A stretch of 64,000 nt of DNA from Variovorax guangxiensis (GCF_003952165.1 NZ_RXFT01000013.1:1-64000); one strand, 5' to 3'; shown: positions 23,635-32,391, counted from the stretch's first letter. Notes: generated by a model from the sequence alone, not told the origin. A program made the numbers and translations.

Positions 23635-25754
23635 GCTGCCCCTCGCTCGACGATGACCGCATCGAGCGGCAGGGCGCCTTCGCCCCGGGCACCGACCCAG
23701 ATCGGGTTGAGGTCCATCTCCTCGATGCGCTCGGCGTTCGCCGTCACGAACTCGGACACACCCAGCAGCAGTCGCTCCAGCGCGGGCACGTCGGCCACGG
23801 GGCGGCCGCGCGCGCCGTCGAGCACGGGGAAGCAGCGCATCTCGCGCACCATCGAAGCGGCATCCTCGGGGCTCAGCGGGAGCAGCCGGCGCGTGACGTC
23901 GCGCAGGATCTCCACGTAGACCCCGCCCAGGCCGAATGTCATCACATGCCCGAACACCGGATCGCGCGTGACGCCCGCCATCAGCTCCACGCCGCCGCCC
24001 GGCGCCATCTTCTCGATCAGCAGGCCGTCGATGGCCGCATCGGGCTTGTGATGCCGGGCCGAGGCCATGATGTCGTCCCATGCCAGCGCCAGCTGCGCGC
24101 CGTCGGCGATGCCGACGCGCACGCCGCCGATGTCCGACTTGTGCAGGATGTCGGGGCTCGCGATCTTCGCGACCACCGGATAGCCCATGCCGTCGGCGAT
24201 ACGGCGCGCTTCTTCACGCGTGCGCGCCACGGCCACGGGCAGCAGCGGGATGCCGGCCTTCTCCAGCAGGGCCTTGGCCTGCAGTTCCGAGAGGCTGCGC
24301 ACCTCGTCCTGCGCCGCTGGCACTGCGGCCGGAAGGCGGCGCGCCGGGCGGCCCGCCGCGCTGCGGTGCCAGCGGCCCCATTCGGTCCAGCGCCGGATCG
24401 CGGCGATCGCCTTGCCGACCGAGCGCGGCGGCGCGAAGCCGGCTTCCACCAGCATGCGGTAGCCCTCGCCGAGCCGGTCGCTCATCCAGATCGGCACGAT
24501 GGGGCTGCGCACACGCTGCTGCGCGGCGATGATGGTCTGCGCCATGCGGATGGTGGTTTCGCCGTAGTCCAGCGCGATCGGCGTGACCACGCAGCCCGTG
24601 TTGGGGTCCGCCGCCACCGCGCCGAGCGTGCTCTCGACGAGGTCGGCGTCGCTGAGCACGGCGGCCGTGGTGTCGACCGGGTTGTTGATGGCCGCGTAGT
24701 CGGGCAGCTTGCCGCGAAGCAGCTCCGTGGTCTCGGGCGCGAACTCGGCCAGCGTGAGGCCGGCGGTGCCCACCGCATCGGCGGTCAGCGCGGTGGTGCC
24801 GCCCGAGGAGCAGTACACGCCGATCGCTTCGCGCTCGCCGGGCATGGTGCGAGCGAAGAGCCAGGCCGTGTCGACCAGTTCGTCGATGTCGTCGACCTCG
24901 ATCACGCCGTACTGGCGGAACACCGCGCTGTTGACCTCGGCCGAGCCTGTCAGCGAAGCTGTGTGCGACTGCGCGGCGCGCTGGCCGTACTCCGACTTGC
25001 CGACCTTCAGCGCGATCACCGGCTTGCCGTTGTCCGCCGCGCACTGGAGCGCGGCCAGGAAGCGCGGGCCGTCCTTGATGCCTTCGAGCAAGGTCACGAT
25101 CACCTTGATGTCCGGCGCGGTCGCCATGTAGTGGATGAAGTCGGCCACCTGCAGGTCCACCTCGTTGCCGGTGGAGGCCCACAGGCCGATGCCGATGCCG
25201 CGCTCCATCGCCTGCATCACGTTGCGCCCCAGGCCGCCGCCCTGCGTGGCCAGGCCGATCGGGCCCTTGACCAGGTCATGCGGGAACGATGGCGAGAAGG
25301 TCATGCCCAGGCGGGCGTTGACGTTGGTGAGGCCCGGGCAGTTGGGGCCGTAGATGCGCATGCCGGCCTGATCGGCGATCTCCTTGAGCCGGGCCTGGGC
25401 GCGTTGGCCCTCGGCACCGGCCTCGCCGAAGCCCGAGGTGAGGATGATCGCGAAGGGCACGCGCCGGGCCGCGCATTCCTCCATCACCGCGATGACGCCC
25501 GAAGCGGGCACGGCGATCACGGCGACGTCGGGCGTCTGCGGCAGCGAGGCGATGCTGGGCCAGCAGCGATGGCCGCGCAGCTCGCTCTTGGTGGGATTGA
25601 CCAGGTAGAGCTCGCCGTCGATCTGCGAATGGTCGAGCAGGTTGCTCAGGGTGCGCCCGCCGATGCTCTGCGGCCGCTCGGAGGCGCCGACCAGGGCGAT
25701 GGCGCGCGGATTGATGAGGCGAGACAGGTCGGTGCTGAAGGCCGGATGGGTCAT
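23631..25754 (-). CDS. Acyl-CoA synthetase, NDP-forming (acetate--CoA ligase family)
   Basis: ADP-forming type acyl-CoA synthetase of 707 residues. Domains in order are the CoA-binding domain (IALVGASERPQSIGGRTLSN), succinyl-CoA-ligase-like domains with the phosphohistidine segment RAAQSHTASLTGSAEVN, and a C-terminal ATP-grasp domain (SPDILHKSDIGGVRVGI). It has the same architecture as the enzyme at 3030 but is clearly diverged, so different substrates are likely. It lies 21 bp after the acyl-CoA dehydrogenase gene and overlaps the CoA-transferase gene by four bases. It would generate the thioester that the dehydrogenase oxidises. Confidence 0.92.
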   Translation of the reverse strand: MTHPAFSTDLSRLINPRAIALVGASERPQSIGGRTLSNLLDHSQIDGELYLVNPTKSELRGHRCWPSIASLPQTPDVAVIAVPASGVIAVMEECAARRVPFAIILTSGFGEAGAEGQRAQARLKEIADQAGMRIYGPNCPGLTNVNARLGMTFSPSFPHDLVKGPIGLATQGGGLGRNVMQAMERGIGIGLWASTGNEVDLQVADFIHYMATAPDIKVIVTLLEGIKDGPRFLAALQCAADNGKPVIALKVGKSEYGQRAAQSHTASLTGSAEVNSAVFRQYGVIEVDDIDELVDTAWLFARTMPGEREAIGVYCSSGGTTALTADAVGTAGLTLAEFAPETTELLRGKLPDYAAINNPVDTTAAVLSDADLVESTLGAVAADPNTGCVVTPIALDYGETTIRMAQTIIAAQQRVRSPIVPIWMSDRLGEGYRMLVEAGFAPPRSVGKAIAAIRRWTEWGRWHRSAAGRPARRLPAAVPAAQDEVRSLSELQAKALLEKAGIPLLPVAVARTREEARRIADGMGYPVVAKIASPDILHKSDIGGVRVGIADGAQLALAWDDIMASARHHKPDAAIDGLLIEKMAPGGGVELMAGVTRDPVFGHVMTFGLGGVYVEILRDVTRRLLPLSPEDAASMVREMRCFPVLDGARGRPVADVPALERLLLGVSEFVTANAERIEEMDLNPIWVGARGEGALPLDAVIVERGAA

Positions 25755-25775
25755 GCTGTGCGACTCCCGCGGCGT

Positions 25776-26921
25776 TCAGGCGATGGCCGAGATGCCGAGG
25801 ATCTCGCGCCCGACGATCAGCGTCTGCACTTCGGTCGTGCCTTCCGGAATGGTCCCGCCGCGGGTGTCGCGGAAGATCCGCTCGATCGGGTAGTCGGTGG
25901 CGTAGCCCAGGCCGCCGTGTACCTGCAGCGCCATGCTGGCCACCTCGTGGGCGGCTTCTGTGGCGTAGAGCTTGGCGATGGACGCGGCGGTGCGTGCGTC
26001 GTGGCCCGAGTCGAGCGCGGCGGCGGCGCGCAGGCCCAGGGCGCGCGCGGCCTCCACGCGGATCGTCATGTCGACGATCAGCTTCTGCACCAGCTGGAAG
26101 CTGCCGATGGGCTTGCCGAACTGCGTGCGCGTGCGCGCGTAGTCGATGGAGAGGTCGAGCGCCGACTGCGCGGCGCCCACGGCACCCATCGCGATGTTCA
26201 CGCGCGCGCTGTCCAGGCCGATCAGCATCTTCTTGAGCGCGCCGCCTTCCTCGCCCAGCAGGTTCTCGCGCGGCACCTTGACGTTGTCGAAGCCCAGCTC
26301 GGCCGTGCCGGTGCTGCGCAGCACCATCGTGTCGACGCGTCGCATCTCGTAAGGCGACACGTCGCGCTCGACGAGGAAAGTGGAGAGCTGGCCCTGGCAG
26401 TCTGGGCTGAAGGTGCGCGCCACGACGATGCCGAAGTCGCCGAAGGCGCCGTTCGTGATCCACAGCTTGCGGCCGTTGAGCACGTAGTGGTCGCCCTGCA
26501 GGTCGGCGCGGGTCTGCACCTGCGCGATGTTGGAGCCCGTGCCCGGCTCGCTGATGGCGCTGAAGCAGCGGCGCTCGTTGTTCAGCAGCGGCTTGAGGAA
26601 GCGCTCCTTCTGCGCGGGCGTGGCCTCGGCCGCGAGCTTGTTGATGGCCGCGTTGGTGATGTTGAGCATGGTGCGCAGCGAAAGCCAGGCATAGCCCGCT
26701 TCCTCCATCAGCATCGCCCAGGTGAGCTGGTCCAGGCCCATGCCGCCTTCTTCTTCCGACAGCCTTCCGCCCAGGTAGCCGAACTCCGACAGGGGCTTGA
26801 GCAGCTCGAAGGGAAAGGTCTTCTCCTGGTCGTGGCGCGCGACGATGGGGGCGACCTCGCTCTTCATGAAGCGGCGGATGCTGTCGCGCAGCATGGCTTG
26901 TTCTGCAGTCTGGGTGTACAC
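25776..26921 (-). CDS. Acyl-CoA dehydrogenase
   Basis: FAD-dependent dehydrogenase of 381 residues, the usual length, oxidising an acyl-CoA to the 2,3-enoyl-CoA with electrons passed to ETF. Seen are the FAD-contact segment CFSAISEPGTGSNIAQ, LWITNGAFGDFGIV, and near the C-terminus RDTRGGTIPEGTTEVQTL, whose Glu is the expected catalytic base. GTG is preferred as start because AGGAGACAAC stands directly before it; an in-frame ATG nine codons later lacks such a site. It lies 38 bp after the IclR gene on the same strand and heads the degradative operon. Confidence 0.92.
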   Translation of the reverse strand: MYTQTAEQAMLRDSIRRFMKSEVAPIVARHDQEKTFPFELLKPLSEFGYLGGRLSEEEGGMGLDQLTWAMLMEEAGYAWLSLRTMLNITNAAINKLAAEATPAQKERFLKPLLNNERRCFSAISEPGTGSNIAQVQTRADLQGDHYVLNGRKLWITNGAFGDFGIVVARTFSPDCQGQLSTFLVERDVSPYEMRRVDTMVLRSTGTAELGFDNVKVPRENLLGEEGGALKKMLIGLDSARVNIAMGAVGAAQSALDLSIDYARTRTQFGKPIGSFQLVQKLIVDMTIRVEAARALGLRAAAALDSGHDARTAASIAKLYATEAAHEVASMALQVHGGLGYATDYPIERIFRDTRGGTIPEGTTEVQTLIVGREILGISAIA

Positions 26922-26959
26922 GTTGTCTCCTGTTTGATGGTGATGAAGGTGGGCCGCGC

Positions 26960-27820
26960 TCAAGGCTCTGCGGGAGGCGAGGCCTTGGCGCCGCGGCGGG
27001 AAGATGAAGAGGCCGGCGAAGAAGCCGTTGAAGAAGAGGCTGCTGCCGTCGCCGGCTGCTCGCGCGTCGCGCCTTCGGCGGCCTGCTTGCGGAAGACGAT
27101 GGCCTTGACCTCCTGCAGCGCCTCGAGGCAGCGCTCGCGCTGGTCTCGCATGCGATGGGTGAGCCCGGCCACCGAAAGGGCCAGCGTCTCCCCGCCGATC
27201 TGGCCGGCGACCGCCACTGCGGTCAGCCCTTCGCTGCCTTCGTTCTCGACCCAGATCCAGCCCTGTTCGCGCGCACGTTCCACCTGCGCTTCGAGTTCGG
27301 ACAGGTCGGTGAGCGTGCCCGAGGCCAGCACGCGCAGCGGCTTCAGGCGCAGCTGGCGCGCCGCCTCTTCCGGCGTGCCGACCGCGAGGATCGCCTTGCC
27401 GAGGGCGGAGACGTGCAGCGCGAGCTTGTCGCCCACGTGCTGCATGTAGCGAAGCGCGTGGCGGCCTTCGCTGAGCGCGATGACTTTCACGACGCCGTTC
27501 TCCAGCCGGCCGCACAGGCCGGTCTCGCCGGTGCGGTCGCGCAGCAGCTCGCAGGCCTCGGCACCCACGGCGTACAGCGGGTCGCTTGCGGAGATTTCCT
27601 TGGCAACGGTGAGCAGGCGCGCGGTTGGATAGAAGCGCCGGCTGCGCGCGGTGCGCAGCAGGTAGCCCAGTTCGTGCAGCGTGTGCAGCAGGTCGGAGCA
27701 GCTGCTCTCGGGCAGGTCCATGAGGCGGGCCAGGTCCGAGTTGGACAGCTCGCGTTTTTCGCGCGCAAAGACTTCGAGCAGGGTCATCGTGCGGGCGGCT
27801 GCAGGGACGATGGTTGGCAT
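26960..27820 (-). CDS. IclR-family transcriptional regulator
   Basis: IclR-type regulator of 286 residues. GGAGGATTC stands right before the ATG. The winged helix-turn-helix is at LSNSDLARLMDLPESSCSDL, and the effector domain contains GLCGRLENGVVKVIALSEG and ALHVSALGKAILAVGTPEE. The last 35 residues are rich in Ala, Ser and Glu and look disordered; they are not typical of the family. The gene sits between two catabolic gene sets read in opposite directions, so it probably governs the whole island. CGTAG-type dyads lie upstream on both sides of the promoter gap. Confidence 0.9.
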   Translation of the reverse strand: MPTIVPAAARTMTLLEVFAREKRELSNSDLARLMDLPESSCSDLLHTLHELGYLLRTARSRRFYPTARLLTVAKEISASDPLYAVGAEACELLRDRTGETGLCGRLENGVVKVIALSEGRHALRYMQHVGDKLALHVSALGKAILAVGTPEEAARQLRLKPLRVLASGTLTDLSELEAQVERAREQGWIWVENEGSEGLTAVAVAGQIGGETLALSVAGLTHRMRDQRERCLEALQEVKAIVFRKQAAEGATREQPATAAASSSTASSPASSSSRRGAKASPPAEP

Positions 27821-27836
27821 GAATCCTCCGATAGGT

Positions 27837-27862
27837 CGTAGAAGTTATCGATCATAGCTACG
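27837..27862. promoter_or_regulatory. Weak dyad upstream of the IclR gene
   Basis: CGTAG and CTACG face each other over a 16-base spacer just upstream of the IclR start. The half-sites match those of the dyad at 27952-27969. Alone it would be unremarkable; the repetition of TCGTAGAA in both sites makes it worth listing. Confidence 0.3.
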
Positions 27863-27951
27863 GGAGTCATGCATTTACCGGCGATTTCAGTTGAATGATT
27901 TCCTGGAGGAGGCAGAAAACACGGTTGTCAAACAACGATGGGTTGAAGTAG

Positions 27952-27969
27952 TCTACGTCTATTCGTAGA
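27952..27969. promoter_or_regulatory. Candidate IclR operator before the Bug/DUF35 operon
   Basis: A perfect dyad, TCTACG and CGTAGA with a 6-base spacer, lies about 45 bp upstream of the Bug gene start. Its position and size suit the divergent IclR regulator. Binding is inferred. Confidence 0.45.
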
Positions 27970-28011
27970 AAAAACGCAATTGAAGAGCGTCACAAAACCC
28001 GGAGACAACCC

Positions 28012-28998
28012 TTGAAAACCTTCCTCAAAGCTCTCGTCGCTGCCAGCAGCGCGCTCCTCCTCGCCACTGCAGTGCATGCGGCTGGCGAAGCCGACGGCTG
28101 GCCTTCGAAGCCGCTGACCTTCGTCGTGCCGTTTCCACCCGGCGGCATCACCGACAACACTTCCCGCCTGCTTGCGCTGAAGCTGGGCGAGAAGCTCGGC
28201 CAGCAGGTGGTCGTCGACAACCGCCCCGGTGCCGGCGGCTCCATCGGCGTGGAATACGCGGTGCGCCAACCGGCGGACGGCTACACGCTGATCTACGGCA
28301 CGCAGGGCACGCACGCGGCCAACCTCGCGCTCTACAAGAACGTGCGCTACGACCCGGTCAAGGACTTCACGCCCGTGCACGGCATGTCGGAGTCGCCGCT
28401 GATCCTGGTCATCAACCCGAACAAGCCGTTCAAGACGGTGCCCGAGCTGGTGGCGTACGCCAAACAGAACCCCGGCAAGCTCAACTTCGGCTCGGCGGGC
28501 GCGGGCACGGCCACGCACCTGACGGCGGAGCTCTTCCAGACGACCGCGGGCATCAAGATGACGCACGTGCCCTACAAGGGCAGCAGCCCCGCGTTGACCG
28601 ACCTGATCGCCGGCAACCTCGACCTGGCCTTCGACTACGCGGCCGTGGTGCTGCCCTTCGTGCAGTCGGGCAAGCTCAAGGCGCTGGCCGTGACCGGCAA
28701 GTCGCGCCTGGGCAGCGCGCCCGACCTGCCGACCGTCGCCGAACTGGGCTACCCCGGCGCCGAGTCGAGCGCATGGGGCGCCATGTTCGTCTCGTCGAAG
28801 ACGCCCGCGCCTATCGTCAAGCGCCTTGCCGACGCCATGGCGGAAGTCATCGTGAATCCGGAAGTCCTGGCCGCCACCGAGAAGTTCGGCAGCGTGCCGA
28901 TGCGCGGCATGCGCGGCGAGAAGCTCGACGCATTCGTCAGGTCCGAGATGACGCGCTGGCGCGAGGTGGTGCAGAACTCCGGCGCCAGGCTGGAGTAG
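28012..28998 (+). CDS. Bug/TctC-family substrate-binding protein
   Basis: Periplasmic binding protein of 328 residues. The start is TTG, supported by GGAGACAACCC immediately before it and by the signal peptide that follows (KTFLKALVAASSALLLATAV, cleavage near HAAGE). Family landmarks are LTFVVPFPPGGITD, VVDNRPGAGGSIGVEYA, THVPYKGSSPALTDLIAGNL and SGKLKALAVTGKSR. It is the first gene of the rightward operon of the island and faces the IclR gene, so it probably captures the acid degraded by the enzymes around it. A TTG start may keep its expression low. Confidence 0.92.
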   Translation: MKTFLKALVAASSALLLATAVHAAGEADGWPSKPLTFVVPFPPGGITDNTSRLLALKLGEKLGQQVVVDNRPGAGGSIGVEYAVRQPADGYTLIYGTQGTHAANLALYKNVRYDPVKDFTPVHGMSESPLILVINPNKPFKTVPELVAYAKQNPGKLNFGSAGAGTATHLTAELFQTTAGIKMTHVPYKGSSPALTDLIAGNLDLAFDYAAVVLPFVQSGKLKALAVTGKSRLGSAPDLPTVAELGYPGAESSAWGAMFVSSKTPAPIVKRLADAMAEVIVNPEVLAATEKFGSVPMRGMRGEKLDAFVRSEMTRWREVVQNSGARLE

Positions 28999-29054
28999 CA
29001 CGCGCGCCGCCTCCCCCAACTCCTCTTTTTTCGACAACCGGGAAATCCGTTTCT

Positions 29055-29483
29055 ATGACCACTGACCTGCGTGGCCTGCAGCCACAGCATCCGACGCTCT
29101 ACCAGCTCGCGCCCGACGGCGAGTCGCTGGAGTTCCTCTATGCGCAATGTCCGGCGTGCCGCAAGCTCGTCTTTCCCGCCAACGTGCCCGGCTGCAGCCA
29201 CTGCGGCGATCCGCTGCAGGGCGCCGAGAAAGTGGCGCGTCCCGGCGGCGGCAAGCTGCTGGAGTACGTCACTTTGCACGTGCCACTGCTGCCCGGCATG
29301 GAGGTGCCGCGCATCGCCGCCGACATCCTCATCGAGGACGGGCTCGTCGAGGAGGGCGTGATCGCCGGCTCCGACGAGTCGGCCCTGCATGTCGGCATGG
29401 CGTTGCGTGCCGTCGCGGTGGCGCAGCCGGGCGGCGAGACCTTCGCCTGCCGCTTCGTTCCGGCTGAAGGAGCGGCGCGATGA
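29055..29483 (+). CDS. DUF35 (Zn-ribbon/OB-fold) acyl-CoA-associated protein
   Basis: Protein of 142 residues with the DUF35 layout: an N-terminal helix, a rubredoxin-like zinc ribbon with Cys32, Cys35, Cys47 and Cys50 (CPACRKL and CSHCG), and an OB-fold C-terminal part ending in the ALRAVAVAQPGGETFACRF strand set. DUF35 proteins pair with thiolase-fold partners and complete their active-site region; the ChsH2/Ltp2 steroid side-chain aldolase is the best-known case. The stop overlaps the start of a thiolase-fold gene by four bases, which strongly supports complex formation. The zinc ligands are all present. Confidence 0.9.
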   Translation: MTTDLRGLQPQHPTLYQLAPDGESLEFLYAQCPACRKLVFPANVPGCSHCGDPLQGAEKVARPGGGKLLEYVTLHVPLLPGMEVPRIAADILIEDGLVEEGVIAGSDESALHVGMALRAVAVAQPGGETFACRFVPAEGAAR

Positions 29484-30634
29484 GCAACTGGATCGACGAC
29501 AACGAAGGCGTGTACGTGGCCGGCATCGGCATGCACGCGTACCAGTTCCCGAGCGAGACGCCCTACACGCACCTGGGCCTGACCGCGGTGCGCGCCGCGC
29601 TGGCGGACGCGGGCCTGGCCTGGCCGCAGGTGAACAGCGCCTACGTGGGCACCACCTCCATCGGCATGGCGGCCGGGCGCGTGATGCTGCGGCACCTCGG
29701 CTCCAGCGGGCTCGCGGTCACGCAGGTCGAGAATGCATCGGCATCGGGCTCGTTCGCCTTCCGGCAGGCGTGCATGGAGGTGGCGCGCGGCGTCAGCGAC
29801 GTGGTGCTGGCGGTGGGCGTGGACAAGCACGGCGACGCCCGGCGCGCGGCCGACAAGGAAGGCCTCGCCCGGCTGAGCGAGACGGCCAACGTGCCTGCCG
29901 TGAAGTTCGCGATGATGGCCCGCACCTACCTGCGCGAACGCGGTGCGGACGCGGCCTCCATGGCGCAGGTGGCGGTGAAGAACCATGGCAACGCGTCGCG
30001 CAACCCCTTCGCGCAGTTCCGCAAGCCGCGCACCCTCGAACAGGTGCTCGCCTCGCCGGCCGTGGCGGGCGACCTGACCGTGCAGCAATGCTGCCCGCGC
30101 GGCGAAGGCGCCGCGGCCGTCATCGTCGTCTCGGGCCGCGCGCTGCGCCGTCTGGGCCTGGACGCTTCCCGCTGCGTGCGCGTGCGCGCCTCGACCGCGT
30201 GCAGCGAAACACCCGAGACCTCCTACGGCGCCGCGGCGGTCGACCTCGTGCGCGCCAGCGCCCGCGCGGCGCTCGAACAGGCGGCGATTCCCGCAAGCCG
30301 GCTGGACCTGCTGGAGCTCCACGACGCCTTCTCGGTGGAGGAACTGCTCTACAGCGAAGCCATCGGCGTGTGCGAGCAGGGCGAGGGCGCCGCATACCTG
30401 CTGCGCGGCGACTCGCGCATCGGCGGGCGCTGCGCGATCAACGCATCGGGCGGCCTCATCGGCATGGGGCACCCGCTGGGCCCCACCGGCATCGGCCAGA
30501 TCGCGGAGATCACGCGGCAGCTCCGCGGCGAGGCCGGCGACCGGCAGCACGCAGGTGCCGGCTGGGGCATGGCCCACATGATCGGGCTCGGGTCGGTGGC
30601 CATCGCGCACGTGCTCTCCCGCGCCACGGCATGA
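29480..30634 (+). CDS. Thiolase-fold protein lacking the nucleophilic Cys; probable DUF35-dependent aldolase
   Basis: Protein of 384 residues of the SCP2-thiolase/lipid-transfer type. At the position of the thiolase nucleophile the sequence reads VENASASGSF, so Ser87 replaces the usual Cys. The C-terminal region has ELHDAFSVEELLYSEAIG and the GHP box INASGGLIGMGHPLGPTG. Loss of this Cys together with a coupled DUF35 gene is the pattern of Ltp2-type retro-aldolases, which cleave beta-hydroxyacyl-CoA side chains without a covalent enzyme intermediate. Database labels such as acetyl-CoA acetyltransferase may therefore mislead. The enoyl-CoA hydratase encoded next would supply the beta-hydroxy substrate. 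Confidence 0.85.
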   Translation: MSNWIDDNEGVYVAGIGMHAYQFPSETPYTHLGLTAVRAALADAGLAWPQVNSAYVGTTSIGMAAGRVMLRHLGSSGLAVTQVENASASGSFAFRQACMEVARGVSDVVLAVGVDKHGDARRAADKEGLARLSETANVPAVKFAMMARTYLRERGADAASMAQVAVKNHGNASRNPFAQFRKPRTLEQVLASPAVAGDLTVQQCCPRGEGAAAVIVVSGRALRRLGLDASRCVRVRASTACSETPETSYGAAAVDLVRASARAALEQAAIPASRLDLLELHDAFSVEELLYSEAIGVCEQGEGAAYLLRGDSRIGGRCAINASGGLIGMGHPLGPTGIGQIAEITRQLRGEAGDRQHAGAGWGMAHMIGLGSVAIAHVLSRATA

Positions 30635-30661
30635 CAGCGCAAGAACTCGCAAGGAAACACG

Positions 30662-31483
30662 ATGCCTGAAGAAAACAACCGTCCCGACCTAGTCGAACTC
30701 TCGACGCTCACTTACCGTGTCGAAGGGCATGTGGCCATCGTCACGCTCAACCGGCCCGACCGCATGAACACGCTGGGCGGCACGATGAAGCCCGACCTCG
30801 CCCACGCCTTCTTCGAACTGGCGCGTGCCGACCAGCGCGTGCGCGTGGTGGTGCTCACGGGCGCCGGCGAGCGCGCCTTCTGCGCCGGCGCCGACATCAA
30901 GGAGCGCGCCGACCACCAGATCTGCGCCACCGACTTCTTCGTCGCCCAGAAGGCGACGCACGACCTGTTCCGCGGCATCGAGGAATTCGAGAAGCCCACT
31001 CTCGCGGCGATCAACGGCGTCGCGCTCGGCGGCGGCCTCGAACTGGCGCTGTGCTGCGACCTGCGGCTCGCGGCCGACCATGCACGGCTGGGCCTTCCCG
31101 AAGTGAAGCTCGGTGTGCTTCCCGCAGCGGGCGGCACGCAGCGGCTGCCGCGGCTGATCGGCGAGGCGCGCGCCAAGGCGCTGATGTTCACGGCCGCGCA
31201 GATCGATGCGGCCAAGGCCCTCGACTACGGCCTGGTCACGCAGGTGCTGCCCGGCGCCGAGCTGCTGCCGGCCGCCATCGCCCTCGCGCAACAGATCGGC
31301 GAGATGCCGCCGCTGGCGGTGCGCTTCGTCAAGCGGGCCGTCAACCGCGGCATGCAGACCGACCTGGACAGCGGCCTCGAGTACGAGCGCTATGCCGCGG
31401 CCATGCTCGTGGACAGCGAGGACCGCAAGGAAGGCATGCGCGCCTTCGTCGAGAAGCGCAAGCCCGTGTTCCAGGGGCGCTGA
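30662..31483 (+). CDS. Enoyl-CoA hydratase
   Basis: Crotonase-family protein of 273 residues. AAGGAAA lies six bases before the ATG. It has GERAFCAGADIKERAD in the oxyanion-hole region and both catalytic glutamates in the expected places: GVALGGGLELALCCD and LGLPEVKLGVLPAAGGTQRL. It should add water to a 2,3-enoyl-CoA to give the 3-hydroxyacyl-CoA. It follows the DUF35/thiolase-fold pair and precedes a dehydrogenase, and the acyl-CoA dehydrogenase of the island would make its substrate. Unlike the crotonase at 2234, nothing in the active site looks altered. Confidence 0.92.
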   Translation: MPEENNRPDLVELSTLTYRVEGHVAIVTLNRPDRMNTLGGTMKPDLAHAFFELARADQRVRVVVLTGAGERAFCAGADIKERADHQICATDFFVAQKATHDLFRGIEEFEKPTLAAINGVALGGGLELALCCDLRLAADHARLGLPEVKLGVLPAAGGTQRLPRLIGEARAKALMFTAAQIDAAKALDYGLVTQVLPGAELLPAAIALAQQIGEMPPLAVRFVKRAVNRGMQTDLDSGLEYERYAAAMLVDSEDRKEGMRAFVEKRKPVFQGR

Positions 31484-31536
31484 GCCCCGTCCGCATTCCC
31501 CATCCATTCAAAGCAAGCAATCAAGGAAACACACAT

Positions 31537-32352
31537 ATGAAACTCGGTTTGGACTCACAGGTCGCGCTGGTGACCGGCGGCGGCCAGGGCGTGGGCCGGC
31601 AGATCTGCATCGAACTCGCACGCGAAGGCGCGCGCGTCGTGGTCAACGACCTGTTCCCCGAGCGGGCGCAGGCCGTGGCGCGCGAGATCGAGGCGCAGGG
31701 CGGCAAGGCGCTGGCAGCGCCCGCCGACATCACGCAGGCCGAGCAGGTGCAGGCCATGGTCGATGCCGCCGCGCGGCACTTCGACGCGCCGGTGCAGATC
31801 CTCGTGAACAACGCCGGCATCATTCCCGAGCGCCGCGAGAAGGGCGGTCGCACGCCGGCCTTCGTCGACATGCCGGTGGCCGACTGGGCCAAGATCGTCA
31901 ACCTCAACGTGTATGGCACCTTCCACTGCTGCCACGCGGTGCTGCCCGGCATGGTTGCGGCCAAGCGTGGGCGCATCGTGAACATCATCTCGGAGGCCGG
32001 CCGGATCGGCGAGGCCAACATGGCCGTGTACTCCGGCGCGAAGGCCGCCATCGCGGGCTTCGCCAAGGCGCTGGCGCGCGAGCACGGCCGGCATGCCATC
32101 ACGGTCAATTCGATCGCGCTCGGCGCGGTCTCGCACGAAGGCATCAAGGACGGTCCGCTGCATCCGGACGCAACAGTGCAGAACAACGAACTGCTCGCGA
32201 AGATGGTGAATCTCTATCCGATCTCAAAGGGCGTCGGACGGCTGTCCAGGCCGGACGACGTCTCCGGCCTGGTCGCGTTCCTGGCATCCGATCGCGCGTT
32301 GTTCGTCACTGGCCAGACGATCGGGGCATCGGGCGGTTTCGCGATGATTTGA
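31537..32352 (+). CDS. Short-chain dehydrogenase/reductase
   Basis: Oxidoreductase of 271 residues. AAGGAAAC precedes the ATG. The cofactor loop VTGGGQGVGRQ, the NNAGIIPE segment and the catalytic YSGAK are present, and the end reads TGQTIGASGGFAMI instead of the usual VDGG. The enzyme may oxidise the 3-hydroxyacyl-CoA, which would offer a thiolytic or retro-Claisen alternative to the proposed retro-aldol cleavage, or act on the released ketone or aldehyde. It is the last gene of the rightward operon of the island. Confidence 0.9.
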   Translation: MKLGLDSQVALVTGGGQGVGRQICIELAREGARVVVNDLFPERAQAVAREIEAQGGKALAAPADITQAEQVQAMVDAAARHFDAPVQILVNNAGIIPERREKGGRTPAFVDMPVADWAKIVNLNVYGTFHCCHAVLPGMVAAKRGRIVNIISEAGRIGEANMAVYSGAKAAIAGFAKALAREHGRHAITVNSIALGAVSHEGIKDGPLHPDATVQNNELLAKMVNLYPISKGVGRLSRPDDVSGLVAFLASDRALFVTGQTIGASGGFAMI

Positions 32353-32391
32353 AGTGATTGCCGCAAACAGCGCTCATCCCTATGCGGTCCT

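Noticed and set aside
29480..30634. Annotation of the thiolase-fold protein as an ordinary acetyl-CoA acetyltransferase
   Set aside because: The nucleophilic cysteine is missing (Ser87) and a DUF35 partner is coupled to it, which favours an aldolase-type role.
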